A stretch of DNA of 64,000 bases, from NCBI RefSeq assembly GCF_015163655.1, contig NZ_JADEUF010000004.1:20322-84321 (forward strand). Reading direction: 5' to 3'. Position 1 is the first letter of the stretch, and every line of letters begins with the position of its first letter. The notes beneath the pieces are model-generated. The model had not been told where the DNA came from. It worked only from the letters and a program-made list of their open reading frames with translations, and searched no databases. A program made the position numbers and the translations under genes. This DNA is from Xenorhabdus griffiniae. Its GTDB lineage: Bacteria; Pseudomonadota; Gammaproteobacteria; Enterobacterales; Enterobacteriaceae. This document shows, piece by piece, positions 6,856-17,600 of this stretch.

Positions 6856-9789
6856 TTAATCTTCTTTGGTGGAATAAGGGCGAACATATTTCATAATGCA
6901 CTCAAGTTTTTCACAGGTTTCCTGCCATTCTCTTTCTGGTCTTGAATCTCTGACCAACCCAGCACCAGCCTGAAGCCAGCAGCGTCCTTTATGCTGGTAG
7001 AGGGAGCGTAATACCAATGCGGCATCCAGTTTACCCGTACTATCCAGGAGCATGACACAACCACTATAAAGCTGGCGTGGTTCATCTTCATAACGAGAAA
7101 TGGCTTGTAAAGCAGGTTGTTTCGGTATCCCTGACGCGGTGACTGCCGGGAATAAGGCAATAAATGCATCCCAACGGTTTTTGTCTGTGTGTAGCAACCC
7201 TTTTACTCGTGATGCCAAATGTTGTACCGAACCACGTTCACGAATCGCCATAAATTCTGAGACACAAAGCGTTTCTGGTTGACAAATCGGCGCTAATTCT
7301 TCTAATGCAAGTTTAACCGAAACAGCGTGTTCGGAAATTTCTTTCGGATCAGAAAGTAAATCGGCTCGCAGTTTCTGATCTTGCTCCTTGTCATGTGTTA
7401 ATGCTCTGGTGCCAGCCAACGGTTGGGTATTAACCCAACCCGAACTTTCGGCTTCAACGACGGTTTCTGGACTGAAACCGTAAGCAGTGAAATCTCCATC
7501 ACGTAAGAAGAAAGAGCGGGCAGGGGTGTTAGCCCGACGGCCTAGCCAGTAACTGTGTGTAATATCAATATTTGAACCAAGCTCGACTCGGCGTGACAGG
7601 ATCACTTTTTGGTAGTGATCTGCGGCAATATCCTTAACTGCATTGGCAACGTTGTCTTGATAATGTTTTGCCGCGTCTGCTGTATTGATAATGTCTATCT
7701 CTTTTGTATGTGGGAAAACCGGTGTGCCTAATTGATCAGCCTGTTTGACTTTCTCACTCAATATAGATAGTTGCGCTTCTTCCAGTGTTCGTATCAGCAC
7801 CTGCCCTTGAGTTATGCGTAATTCATGTTGTGGAATAGTAATTTTGATTAATGCTTCATCTTGTTTTTCTATTGCCATTCCATACGTCATATGGGAAAAC
7901 TCAAATAATGTTTTGCCATAAGCACGCCAGTCTTTAATTGGAACCGCGTTGAGCACTTGTTCAAGTTTTTGGCTTAATGTATGGATATCATATGGATGAT
8001 GACGGCCTTGTGAATCAATCAATTGCCCCGATGCATCTGCACTTATGGTTGCGGCGCAACCTATACCCAATGACCATTCACCTTTTATTTCATAGAGCGT
8101 ACAAGGTTGTACATCATTATCGGCAAGTAAGTGGGTAACCAGATCTAACGGAGTGCTGGTAATAGCCATGGTGTGTTCATGATATTGCTGCATCAAGTGG
8201 TTATTTTCTGCTTGTGCCATCTGTACTAACTGGCGTTTGTCGATTTTTCCTACCGCGGTTAATGGCCAGTACGCCACAAATAACCATTGGTCAGGGATCT
8301 TATGACGCTGAACACCCTTCTGATGCAAGAATGCTTGTATGAGAGCAGGATCGGGTTGGCTGACACTGTTTGGCAGGCAAGCACAAATGCGTTCACCCAA
8401 TAGTTCGTCTGGGACAGCGATAACAACGGCGTCATCAATATCTGGGTGTTGCAGCAGCAATGTTTCAACTTCTAGCGTTGAAATTTTTTCACCGCTGCGG
8501 TTGATCTGTTCTTTAATCCGTCCCTCAACGATCAGGTTGCCATCTGGTCTGATGCGGACCAAATCGCCTGTGCGGTAGAAGCCATCCGTGGTAAAAGCGA
8601 CGGTATTGTGCTGTTCAGCACGGTAATACCCTGTAATGGTGTAGGGACCTCGTGTAATCAGTTCACCGACTTCCCCAGGTGCAACGGGTTGCAGATTGAT
8701 ATCAACAATTTTGATCTCATCTTCTTCTGACAATGGGCGCCCTTGGGTGTTAATGATAACCTCATAAGGATCATCTAATCGGGTATAGCACAGTAACCCT
8801 TCCGCTGTACCAAAGACTTGTTGCAAAGGGCCAAGGCGCGCCATAACTTGTGCTGCCAGTTCCGGTGTGAGCCTGCCACCACCAACTTGTAAGCAGCGCA
8901 GGGATGAAAGGTCGCTTTGTTCCCAATCACGCGCTTGTTCCCAGAGCCGTGCAAGAGCCGGAACTAATGCTAAGTGTGTTACCTTATGCTCTTCGATCAA
9001 TGGCATAGCTTCATCACAACTCGCAGTATCACTGAGGAGTACACATCCTCCCTGAGAAAGCGTACCCAGGATCCCAGGGCTGCCTAACGTGAAGTTGTGT
9101 GCAACAGGCAATACCGCTAAATAGACGCTTTCAGTATTGACTGCGCACAGACGGGCGGAGAGCACAAAATCATAGGTGTAGGCATCGTGAGTACGTGGGA
9201 TTAGTTTTGGTGTACCTGTCGTTCCGCCGGAAAGCAGAAGTACGGCGATATCGCCATAACTTGGGCCAATAATATTGAGCGGTTCATCCTCAATAGCGGT
9301 GAATGGGATAAATTCTTCTGCCTCTCCATCAACGATAATATGTTGCAGTTCGGGGCAAGATGCGGCAACTTCCCGTGCCATTTCCCGATAATCAAAGCCG
9401 TGGATACAATCAGGGATAATATAAGCCACCGGACGGGCAATCTGGCAAAGCGCTTGAACATCATGTGCCCGTTGGGTAGGCATTAATAATACTGGATGAG
9501 CGCCTAGCCTAAACAAAGCAAAACAGGTGACAACAAAGGAGATACGGTTAGGCAGTTGCACCATAACGTTATCACCACGGCGTATTCCACGATGATACAA
9601 ACCGCTCGCCAGCCTTTCCGCAGCTTGATGGAGTTCATGGTAAGTGAGCCGCTGTTCTTGATAGATCAGCGCTGTTTTATTCCCCCAGATACTGGACCAT
9701 CCGGCAAGCTGTTGATCCAGGGTTTTGCCATTCCAAAGATAGTTTGGCGTCATCGTCAGTGTGTTCTCTGGGATAGAAAAAGGTGCCAT
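6856..9789 (-). CDS. Fused salicylate-AMP ligase / salicylate synthase (YbtE-YbtS type)
   Basis: A 977-residue protein. The start is ATG 9789-9787, which overlaps the stop of the upstream thioesterase gene (TAATG) and is preceded by AAGGAG. Residues about 1-530 are an aryl-acid adenylating enzyme (SGGTTGTPKLIPR near 205; YRTGD; the C-terminal PLTAVGKIDK lysine motif), expected to activate salicylate and load it on the ArCP of the HMWP2-like NRPS. Residues about 540-977 are a chorismate-utilising salicylate synthase of the Irp9/YbtS type (GFSPETVVEAE, QPLAGTR, SEFMAIRERGSVQHL, FPAVTASGIPK, GAGLVRDS). In Yersinia these are two separate genes. Here one frame makes and activates the starter. No stop or frameshift lies between the halves. 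Last gene of the operon; a terminator follows. Confidence 0.93.
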   Translation of the reverse strand: MAPFSIPENTLTMTPNYLWNGKTLDQQLAGWSSIWGNKTALIYQEQRLTYHELHQAAERLASGLYHRGIRRGDNVMVQLPNRISFVVTCFALFRLGAHPVLLMPTQRAHDVQALCQIARPVAYIIPDCIHGFDYREMAREVAASCPELQHIIVDGEAEEFIPFTAIEDEPLNIIGPSYGDIAVLLLSGGTTGTPKLIPRTHDAYTYDFVLSARLCAVNTESVYLAVLPVAHNFTLGSPGILGTLSQGGCVLLSDTASCDEAMPLIEEHKVTHLALVPALARLWEQARDWEQSDLSSLRCLQVGGGRLTPELAAQVMARLGPLQQVFGTAEGLLCYTRLDDPYEVIINTQGRPLSEEDEIKIVDINLQPVAPGEVGELITRGPYTITGYYRAEQHNTVAFTTDGFYRTGDLVRIRPDGNLIVEGRIKEQINRSGEKISTLEVETLLLQHPDIDDAVVIAVPDELLGERICACLPNSVSQPDPALIQAFLHQKGVQRHKIPDQWLFVAYWPLTAVGKIDKRQLVQMAQAENNHLMQQYHEHTMAITSTPLDLVTHLLADNDVQPCTLYEIKGEWSLGIGCAATISADASGQLIDSQGRHHPYDIHTLSQKLEQVLNAVPIKDWRAYGKTLFEFSHMTYGMAIEKQDEALIKITIPQHELRITQGQVLIRTLEEAQLSILSEKVKQADQLGTPVFPHTKEIDIINTADAAKHYQDNVANAVKDIAADHYQKVILSRRVELGSNIDITHSYWLGRRANTPARSFFLRDGDFTAYGFSPETVVEAESSGWVNTQPLAGTRALTHDKEQDQKLRADLLSDPKEISEHAVSVKLALEELAPICQPETLCVSEFMAIRERGSVQHLASRVKGLLHTDKNRWDAFIALFPAVTASGIPKQPALQAISRYEDEPRQLYSGCVMLLDSTGKLDAALVLRSLYQHKGRCWLQAGAGLVRDSRPEREWQETCEKLECIMKYVRPYSTKED

Positions 9790-10592
9790 TATGCGAACTC
9801 CTTTGAATAAACATATTGCATAAATTGGGTAACGTGAAGAATAAAATTCTGTGGTTTTTGTGTAATGTAAAAATGATCGCCAGCAATTTCTTGGCAGCAA
9901 TCCGCAAGATTTTGTTTGTCACTTGCAAGCCAATGGTGCCACTGTTGAACTTCCATAGCGGAAGCTTCTTGGTCCTCAGTGCCATAAAGCAACAATGTGG
10001 GGGTTTGTAGTTTTACTGAATCCGGCTGAATAGCATGGTAATAGTGTTCTGTAGCAAAAAAATCAGCCCGTAACATGGGTAAGAACAGGGCAAGTAGTTC
10101 AGGATCTTCCCGTAAAATCGGGCTGCAACCGCCAATATCAATCAATTGTTCAATGAATTCATGATCAGGCAATCCACTCAGTTTGCGGCGGGATTCAAGA
10201 TGAGGGGCATGACATCCCGAAAGTACCAATGCCTTGGGAGCACAGTGATGTTGTTCAAGGTATCGGCAGGTTTCAAAAGCGACTTGCGCTCCCATGCTGT
10301 GGCCGACCAGTATCAGGTTTTCTCTCTGTGCGGGAGTCAACGATCTGATCACATCAGAAAGCGACTGAGCCAATGGCGTAATGCGGGTAACAGCATGTTC
10401 ATTCATACGGCTGTCACGTCCGGGATAAATCACCAATGAAACTGCAATATCGGAATCTTCCAATGTGGACCAATTCCGAAATGCACTGGTACTGCCCCCG
10501 GCAAAGGGGCAGATGAGCAGCGTATATTTAGGTTTGCTATGCGTCGTCAGGCATGGACGGATCATCGGATGGACAGGAAGTTTCCACGTCAT
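9789..10592 (-). CDS. irp4: Type II thioesterase (Irp4/YbtT-like)
   Basis: A 267-residue alpha/beta hydrolase. The GHSMG nucleophile elbow (Ser near 96), the aspartate region (LLYGTEDQEA) and the late histidine (GDHFYI) form the usual triad. The N-terminal LLICPFAGGSTSAFRNW is typical of NRPS-associated external thioesterases, which remove wrong or stalled acyl groups from carrier domains. It overlaps the upstream reductase stop by one base (TGATG) and the downstream fusion gene by one base, so it is translationally coupled on both sides. Confidence 0.92.
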   Translation of the reverse strand: MTWKLPVHPMIRPCLTTHSKPKYTLLICPFAGGSTSAFRNWSTLEDSDIAVSLVIYPGRDSRMNEHAVTRITPLAQSLSDVIRSLTPAQRENLILVGHSMGAQVAFETCRYLEQHHCAPKALVLSGCHAPHLESRRKLSGLPDHEFIEQLIDIGGCSPILREDPELLALFLPMLRADFFATEHYYHAIQPDSVKLQTPTLLLYGTEDQEASAMEVQQWHHWLASDKQNLADCCQEIAGDHFYITQKPQNFILHVTQFMQYVYSKEFA

Positions 10593-11689
10593 CAGTTTTC
10601 TTCCTTAATTAGCATCAATTGGGTTGGATCAATCCAGACGGGTGGCTGTAGCTCCTGAGTAACCGGCTCTCCCATCATACGTAAAATTTGTTGCCACAAG
10701 CCTGCCAGCCGCAATTGGTAGTCGTAGCTAAAAGCAGGGGGGCAGAGTGCCCCATTCAATACTGAATTCAAGGTATTGAGGAGGCGTGCCACACCTTCGG
10801 CACCATCACATTCAAATGCAGTCATCCAATTTTGCGTTGCCGGACAAAGAATTTGTGATGTTGTCTGGTGCAGATAAGCGCCTTCCGGCTGGCCGGCATG
10901 CAGGTAAAGACTCTGTCCATTATTCAGATGGTTTGGTGCATGAAGAACCGGTGTCCAGATAACCGGTCCATAGCTGGCTTCCTGCGTCAGATAACCGGCC
11001 GGCCAAATTAGCGTCATTTTATGCATGACCAGGTTGTGCATATCGGGATCTCTGGGGTCCAGATAGGATTGAACATCTAACGTTATTGTGGTTCCCGCTA
11101 TGCTGAGTTCAAAGCGATGAAATGCATTGTTTCGCTGACCTACATAAGCTATCTCAATCTGTTCCGGGCAATGACAACCCTGTAACAACAGGTCAAGGGC
11201 GGAAAAAAGTAACTGGCGGCTGGTTGTCAGATAGCCACTTACCGGACGTTGCCGTGATAATTGCTCGATTTGATGAGCCGCATGTAACCAACTTCTGCCA
11301 GCCTGACATTGGCTGTAAAAGCTGTTTACCCAAAACATAGCATTATGCTGGTTAGCTGTTGATTGGTGTCTTTTGATCGCTTCTGCATCAAGAGGATGTT
11401 CCTGAATGACCGAAATGCCCCGCGCCAATAACGCCTGGGTTAATTGGTCGCCTTCGCCACCAATAACCTCTGCGCGTATGACCACACAGGCAATATCGAT
11501 ATCATCCGGCAATTCATCCAATGAACGGAATAGGGGGACATTGAAATCGCGGGCAAGTTGTTGTGAACGAGGGCTTCCTTGCGCCAGAATTCCGGCCAGT
11601 TCCAGATCTGACCGAGGCTGTAGAAACGCATTAAGATACAGTTCACCAAATTTTGAACCGACAATCAGAACCCGCCGTAGCTTTATCAT
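10592..11689 (-). CDS. irp3: Thiazolinyl imide reductase (Irp3/YbtU-like)
   Basis: A 365-residue protein beginning with a Rossmann-type nucleotide-binding segment (RVLIVGSKFGELYLNAFL) and continuing as a Gfo/Idh/MocA-like reductase of the YbtU/PchG group (IQEHPLDAEAI and FWVNSFYSQ are family-like blocks). It should use NADPH to reduce one assembly-line-bound thiazoline to a thiazolidine. ATG 11689 overlaps the stop of the HMWP1-like gene (ATGA), with AAGGAG 7 bases ahead inside that gene, which fixes the start. Confidence 0.93.
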   Translation of the reverse strand: MIKLRRVLIVGSKFGELYLNAFLQPRSDLELAGILAQGSPRSQQLARDFNVPLFRSLDELPDDIDIACVVIRAEVIGGEGDQLTQALLARGISVIQEHPLDAEAIKRHQSTANQHNAMFWVNSFYSQCQAGRSWLHAAHQIEQLSRQRPVSGYLTTSRQLLFSALDLLLQGCHCPEQIEIAYVGQRNNAFHRFELSIAGTTITLDVQSYLDPRDPDMHNLVMHKMTLIWPAGYLTQEASYGPVIWTPVLHAPNHLNNGQSLYLHAGQPEGAYLHQTTSQILCPATQNWMTAFECDGAEGVARLLNTLNSVLNGALCPPAFSYDYQLRLAGLWQQILRMMGEPVTQELQPPVWIDPTQLMLIKEEN

Positions 11690-14600
11690 ATGTTCTCCTT
11701 AACAGTTGGAACTAAACTCAGGATGTTTTTCAGACACGCAACCAGAGAGCCGACATGTTTGTGGAATAGGCTGTAATGATCACCATCAAGCTGTGTCACA
11801 TTGACTGGCCCAAAAGCCTGCCAACCAAGATCAGTTGAGGTAATGGTTGTTGAATCGAGGTAATCCATAAAATCAGGCAATGCCTGCCTTGCCCGAATAA
11901 GGCTGAAAGGTTGTGAAGTTTGTGGTGGACAATAGTCAAGCAATGCCCGCAGATTATGCTGCCAGATGGCGTAAAGCTCAGCCAGTGAGTTATCCATCTG
12001 TGCAGATTGCGGTAAGGCTTGGTGCAATGCTTGCAGGAAGGTTTCCGTGTTTGCTGTGATAGCGCTGTTGTCCAGCTCCAGCCCAGGGAACTGTCCTTGT
12101 AAATCGAGCAGGAAATGACGATGGCAGCATGTATCATCCAGCGTCAGATCCGTGCGCACATTCGGCGCGAAACTATCAATCAGGATGCAATGGGAAACAC
12201 TTTCACCGGCAGCACGTAATTGATGGGCTATTTCATAAGCCACTAATCCACCGAAAGACCAACCCGCCAGTGCATAAGGTCCTTTAGGCTGGAATTTACG
12301 GATTTGACTGATGTAATCAGTGGCCAGCGCAACGACAGAAGGTTTATCGGTATTCATGCTTTCTGGCGCAAATGCCAGGCCAATCATGCGTTGGACGTCA
12401 AAATTGGCAGCCAAATGACGGTATCCCAACAGGTGCCCACCAATTGGATGGACGATAAACAAGGTAGAGTCTTCTAAGGTGGATCGTGCAATGTTCCCCT
12501 TGTTCAAGATCACGCCCTGACACGTATTTTCTGGTTGGTGCTCAATAAATTCCGCCAGTGAATGTACGGTATCGTAAGTTTGCAACAGGCTGAGTGGGTA
12601 TTGGCGATTAAATGTCTGATTGATTTGCACCATTAACCGAACTGCTGCCAGAGAATCCCCACCAAGAGTAAAGAAACTTTCATGTACGTTAATATCTTGT
12701 TGCTCTAATACGGTCCCCCAAAGGTTTAATACCGTTTGTCCTGTCGCGCTGAGAGTCACTGATGGTGCTGAGTCACTTTCTTGCACTTTTTCAACCAGAG
12801 TCATTAATGTACGTCTGTCGATTTTACCGTTGTCGGATACGGGTATCGTATCGAGAATGATAAAGCGCTGTGGACACATCCAAACTGGCAAGGTTTGCTG
12901 CAACCAGTGCGGTAGTATCGGTAACAGTTCGGCAGATACTGGCGCAGTATCGGTTAAACGTAAGCCGGCGACGAGCTGCAATGCACCGTTTGACGTCGTA
13001 TGCGCAAAGACTATCGCTTGTTGTATGTCAGGGTGTTCATATAAGCGATGCTCGATTTCGCCCAGTTCAATCCGGTAACCCCGAATTTTAATCTGGTGAT
13101 CATTGCGTCCCAGAAATTCGATATTACCGTCTGGCCGCCAGCGACCTAAATCACCGGTACGGTAGAGCCGCTCACCTGTTTGGGGATGAATGATAAAGGC
13201 TTGTTGCGTTTTTTCTGTATCATTCCAATAACCCAAGGCAAGTCCACGTCCACCAATATAAAGCTCGCCGGTTACCCAGACCGGACAAGGTGACAATGCT
13301 GAATTAAGCACATAGAAAGTCTGATTAGCCAAAGGCTTGCCATAGGGAATGCTGCTCCAATCAGGCTCGACGTGTGCGATAGGATAAGCAATAGACCATA
13401 TTGATGCTTCGGTTGCGCCGCCCAAACTGAGCAGGTTAAGCGCAGGGTGAAGGGCAGACAATTTTGCCGGCAAATGGGTGGGTATCCAGTCACCACTCAT
13501 CAATATCCAACGCAGGCTATTTAGAGAATGAGAATAGCTTCGGGCATATTCCTCAAGCAGTTGCACAAATGCCGGCACGGAATTCCAAACAGTGACCGAT
13601 TCTTGTTGTAACCATGTCAGCAGTTTGTCGGGTTGTTTAGTGTCTCCAGGAGCAGGAATAACCAGTTTTGCCCCACGGCTCAATGTGCCGAAGAGATCAT
13701 AAACGGAAAGATCGAAGGTTAACTCTGATATTGCCAATACGCTATCGTGCTCATTGAGTGCAATGCGTTGATTAATATCCAGGATCGTGTTGACCGCACC
13801 CTGATGATCTATCATTACGCCCTTTGGTTTTCCGGTCGAGCCGGAGGTGAAGATGACATAAGCTAAATCTTCGGGGTGTACAGCTAAACGTTGTGCTTCG
13901 GTGACAGGTAAGTGATTGAGCCATGTTTCATCCAGAGAGATGACGTGGGTATGCTCAGGCCAATTCAGTTGTTGAGCAAACTTAGGTTGCGTCAGTACAG
14001 TATCAACTTTCCCTGATGCCAATAGCTGGTGGATCCGCTGTTGCGGATAACTGGCATCAATAGGCAGATAAGCCCGTCCTGCGAATAAAATTGCAAGAAC
14101 GGCGACAACCTGTTCCCAGCCTTTTTCCATGACCACACCAATCAGGGATAAAGCCTGATTTTCCTGCGCTTGCAGATGGGCTGCCAGTGTCAGGCTTTGT
14201 GACCACAAAGTGCGGTAGTCAATCTGACGAGAGGTATCGACCACAGCGGTACGTTGTGGGTAACGATTTACTGCCTGTTCAATGAGCGAGCAGAGCGTGT
14301 GTGATGGAAACACGTTTTTTGTCGCATTACTGTTCTGGCACAAAGCGCGATCACTTGCTGGCAGCCAGTCAGGCAGCGGGGTATTCCATGAGTAATCCGG
14401 TTCGAGCAAGACAGTGATACACGCTTGATAATGGGCAAACATGTTTTCCGCAACCTGAGGCTGGAACAGTTGTGGCAAGATCGCCCATTGTATGGTGACA
14501 CCACCTTCTGTGCCGGAAATTAACATACAGTCGAGATAAACATGGGGAGTTTGCGCACCAAAAAGATTGAGTGTTCCCAACCCTGCTGGTCCTTTACCCG

Positions 14601-17600
14601 CTGTGCCGGTTGTATCGTTGAATACAATTGGCATACCTGCGTTGAGGTTGTGGCGGTGTTGGTTTTTCTCCCTGAGTACCCGTTGCCCGTCAAACAGCGC
14701 GTGTTGAAGATCGGCCAGCCATTGCCGCTGTATCCGGCTTACAGCCTCACTGAACCCTGTGATATTACGCAGATCCACTTCCAGCAATGATGTGGTAGAC
14801 AGATTGCCGACTAACATATCGCAATACTGAGGCATTAACAGGCGGTTACCATGCAGGACATTGATTGTAAAATGCTCGTTGCTGCTCCATACGGATAAAA
14901 CATGGGTAAATAGCGTCAGCATCACTTGTGACGGTGATACGCGGTATTCTGCTGCACGCTGTTGCAAACGCTGCCATTGTTGTGAGCTGATATGTCCGGT
15001 CAGGCACTGTTGATTGAGTTGCTGTGACTGGTGATCTTGCAGTGGTAACACCGGAGCATCCGGCAACGAAGGTAAGCGATCAAGCCAGTATTGCCGGCTT
15101 TGTTGCCAGGTTTCTCCGGTTTCTTCATTCTCCAGTGCCTGAATATAGTCGCCAATCGTTGCTGCCGGTGGCGCTGGCTGCCAGTCAGGTTCCTGATACC
15201 AATGGTGTAAATCGCGCAGGATTAACGTCAGGCTTTTACCATCCGCAACCAACAGGTCAATGGTCAAATGCAATAAATGCGTCCGATCATCGGTATGGTA
15301 CAGAGTTAAATCAAACAGCGGCCAGTTGTCGCTGGGAACGCCTTGAGTACGCAGCGTGTCGCGGGCATGATGCAGTTGCATCTCGCGTTCATTCGGCATC
15401 ATGGCACGGCAATCAATAACTGTCGGTGTATAGCGGGGAACTTGCGGCAAAATATGATATTGCCCATCCTTCACATAACCACGTAGTTGCGCATGATGGC
15501 TTATCACACGGTTCCAGGCGCGGGTAAAACGAGGCAGATCAAGCCCGTTGATAGCCAGCTCAGCATAGAAATGAGCGATACCGTTACCAAATTGAAACAG
15601 TTGGCTCTCTCCCAGCCAATAAGCGTATTGCAGTGCGGTCAGTGGCAAAATTTGCTCAGATGCAGGCTCAGTTTGCTGCGATATCGCAAGTGTCTCTGAA
15701 CGGGGTTCGGTTACCCGCAGAGTACGGCAAAATTCACTCAACTTAGGATGTTCGAATAACTGTTGCAGATTGGCTTGTTCGTAACCCTGACGACGTAGTT
15801 GCACGACCATTCGGGTGGCAATCAGGCTGTCACCGCCACTTTGGAAAAAGTCACTGTGGCGCTGTATTGACTGGGGCAGCAGTGAACGCCAGAGTGTAAT
15901 GACTTGTTGTTCAATCTCATGAAGCTGATCATCTTCTGTGTCTGGTTGTCCGGTTTCCGCGATTAACGGTTGTGCCATGCTCTCTTTCGCTGTCACTATC
16001 AACGGCAATTGCTCTTGCTGTTGAATATGCAATGAGTAAGGCAAGGTAGAAAAGTGGGCGATTATTTCACTGATATTAAGCCGTGCTTGTTGTTCAGCTC
16101 GTGCCAGGATCAGTTGTTGATGCAGTTCAGGCCCGTTTTGCCCCGGCCATTCCAATGAAACCCGATAACCGGACTGCGTCAGGCAATTACGCCAACCCGC
16201 AAGTTCCATCAATGCACTATTACCATGATCATCACCGCGATCATCAACCCAGGCGTTAATACCTTCAATAAATCCGACACTGGTGAGTTGCATAGCACTT
16301 TCGCGTTTGGTTGATTCAATAATTAGCAACCATCCGCCGGCCTTCAATAATCGGGAGAGGCGCCGCAGGGTATTTTTCAGATGGAGTGCATCATGTAATA
16401 CGTTAACCGCCATAATCAGGTCATAACCGGATGCAGGGTGCTGACTAAAATCAATACGCTGATTAATATCAAACAGGGCAAATTTTACCGTTTCGCCGTA
16501 GTGATGGAGTAACTGGCGTGCGTCATCCAGGAATAGCGGTGAAACATCAGTAAAATGGTAGTTTTGAATGGCGTGTGCATTGTGTGCCAATACCTTCTCT
16601 GAAGTTGCACCGGTTCCTGCTCCGACTTCCAGTACAGTGAAATGTTCGGATGTCTGACTCAATTGTCGGACAATTTCAGCGGCAGCCTGGTTCAGGCAAC
16701 GTAATGCGGGGTTCTCACTGTAGAGGCTGGCAGTGATTTGTTTATCGGCAAACAGCAGTTCCAATGCATTGCCACGTCCGGCAAGCAGGCTGTCATGTTG
16801 TTCGATGCAGGTTGCTATATATCGGCTGATGGTTTGACACCACTGTGCATCATCCAGTTTTGCTGTAGGGGCTGGAACATGGCTAAGTGGTTGCAGACAA
16901 CGGTATCCGTCAGCGATTTTTTCAATAAATCCCTGGCTATTGAACAATGCCAGCCATTGAGTCAGCAGGCGTTGATACTGTGGGGCCAGTTGTAAGCGTT
17001 GTTCAATCTCTGCACGAGAGTGATATTGTTGTACCGCAGTGAATAAGTTATGGCGCAGTAAAGTTTGGCTCAGGCCAAATAATGCTTGTTGCTCAATATG
17101 TTGCCAGGAACGTTCAAACGCTTGTTGTTCTGCTAACGTGGGGAGCGGTAAGGTATCGGTGTTGATAATCCGTGGTTCTGGCAGTGATAAGGGCAAATGA
17201 TCTTCTGCAACCAACCACAGGTTGTAACCTTGTGTATCATCCTGACGTGGCTGAATTTCTGCCAGCCGTATTTCAGGCTTAGTACGCAGATAATGTTCGG
17301 CTTGACGCAATTCAGGGTGTTGTGGCCAGAAGTCATAACGCGTATGACCAGACGGTGGCGTATGCAGGTCGTAATACGCCATGTGTTCAGGCTGGCGGCA
17401 AATTTGCACTAACAGTGCATTATAAGCGGCAAACAGTGACTCAATAACGCCTGCCTCTAACACATTATCCATGCAGTACCAGTTAAACAGCAGATCACCA
17501 TCGACTTCCATGACCTGATGATCTAACCAGACTTGTGGCGTCTGGCTCAGAACAAAGACCGGATCGCCCAGTAATTGGGTGATGGATTGTTTGATAGCGA

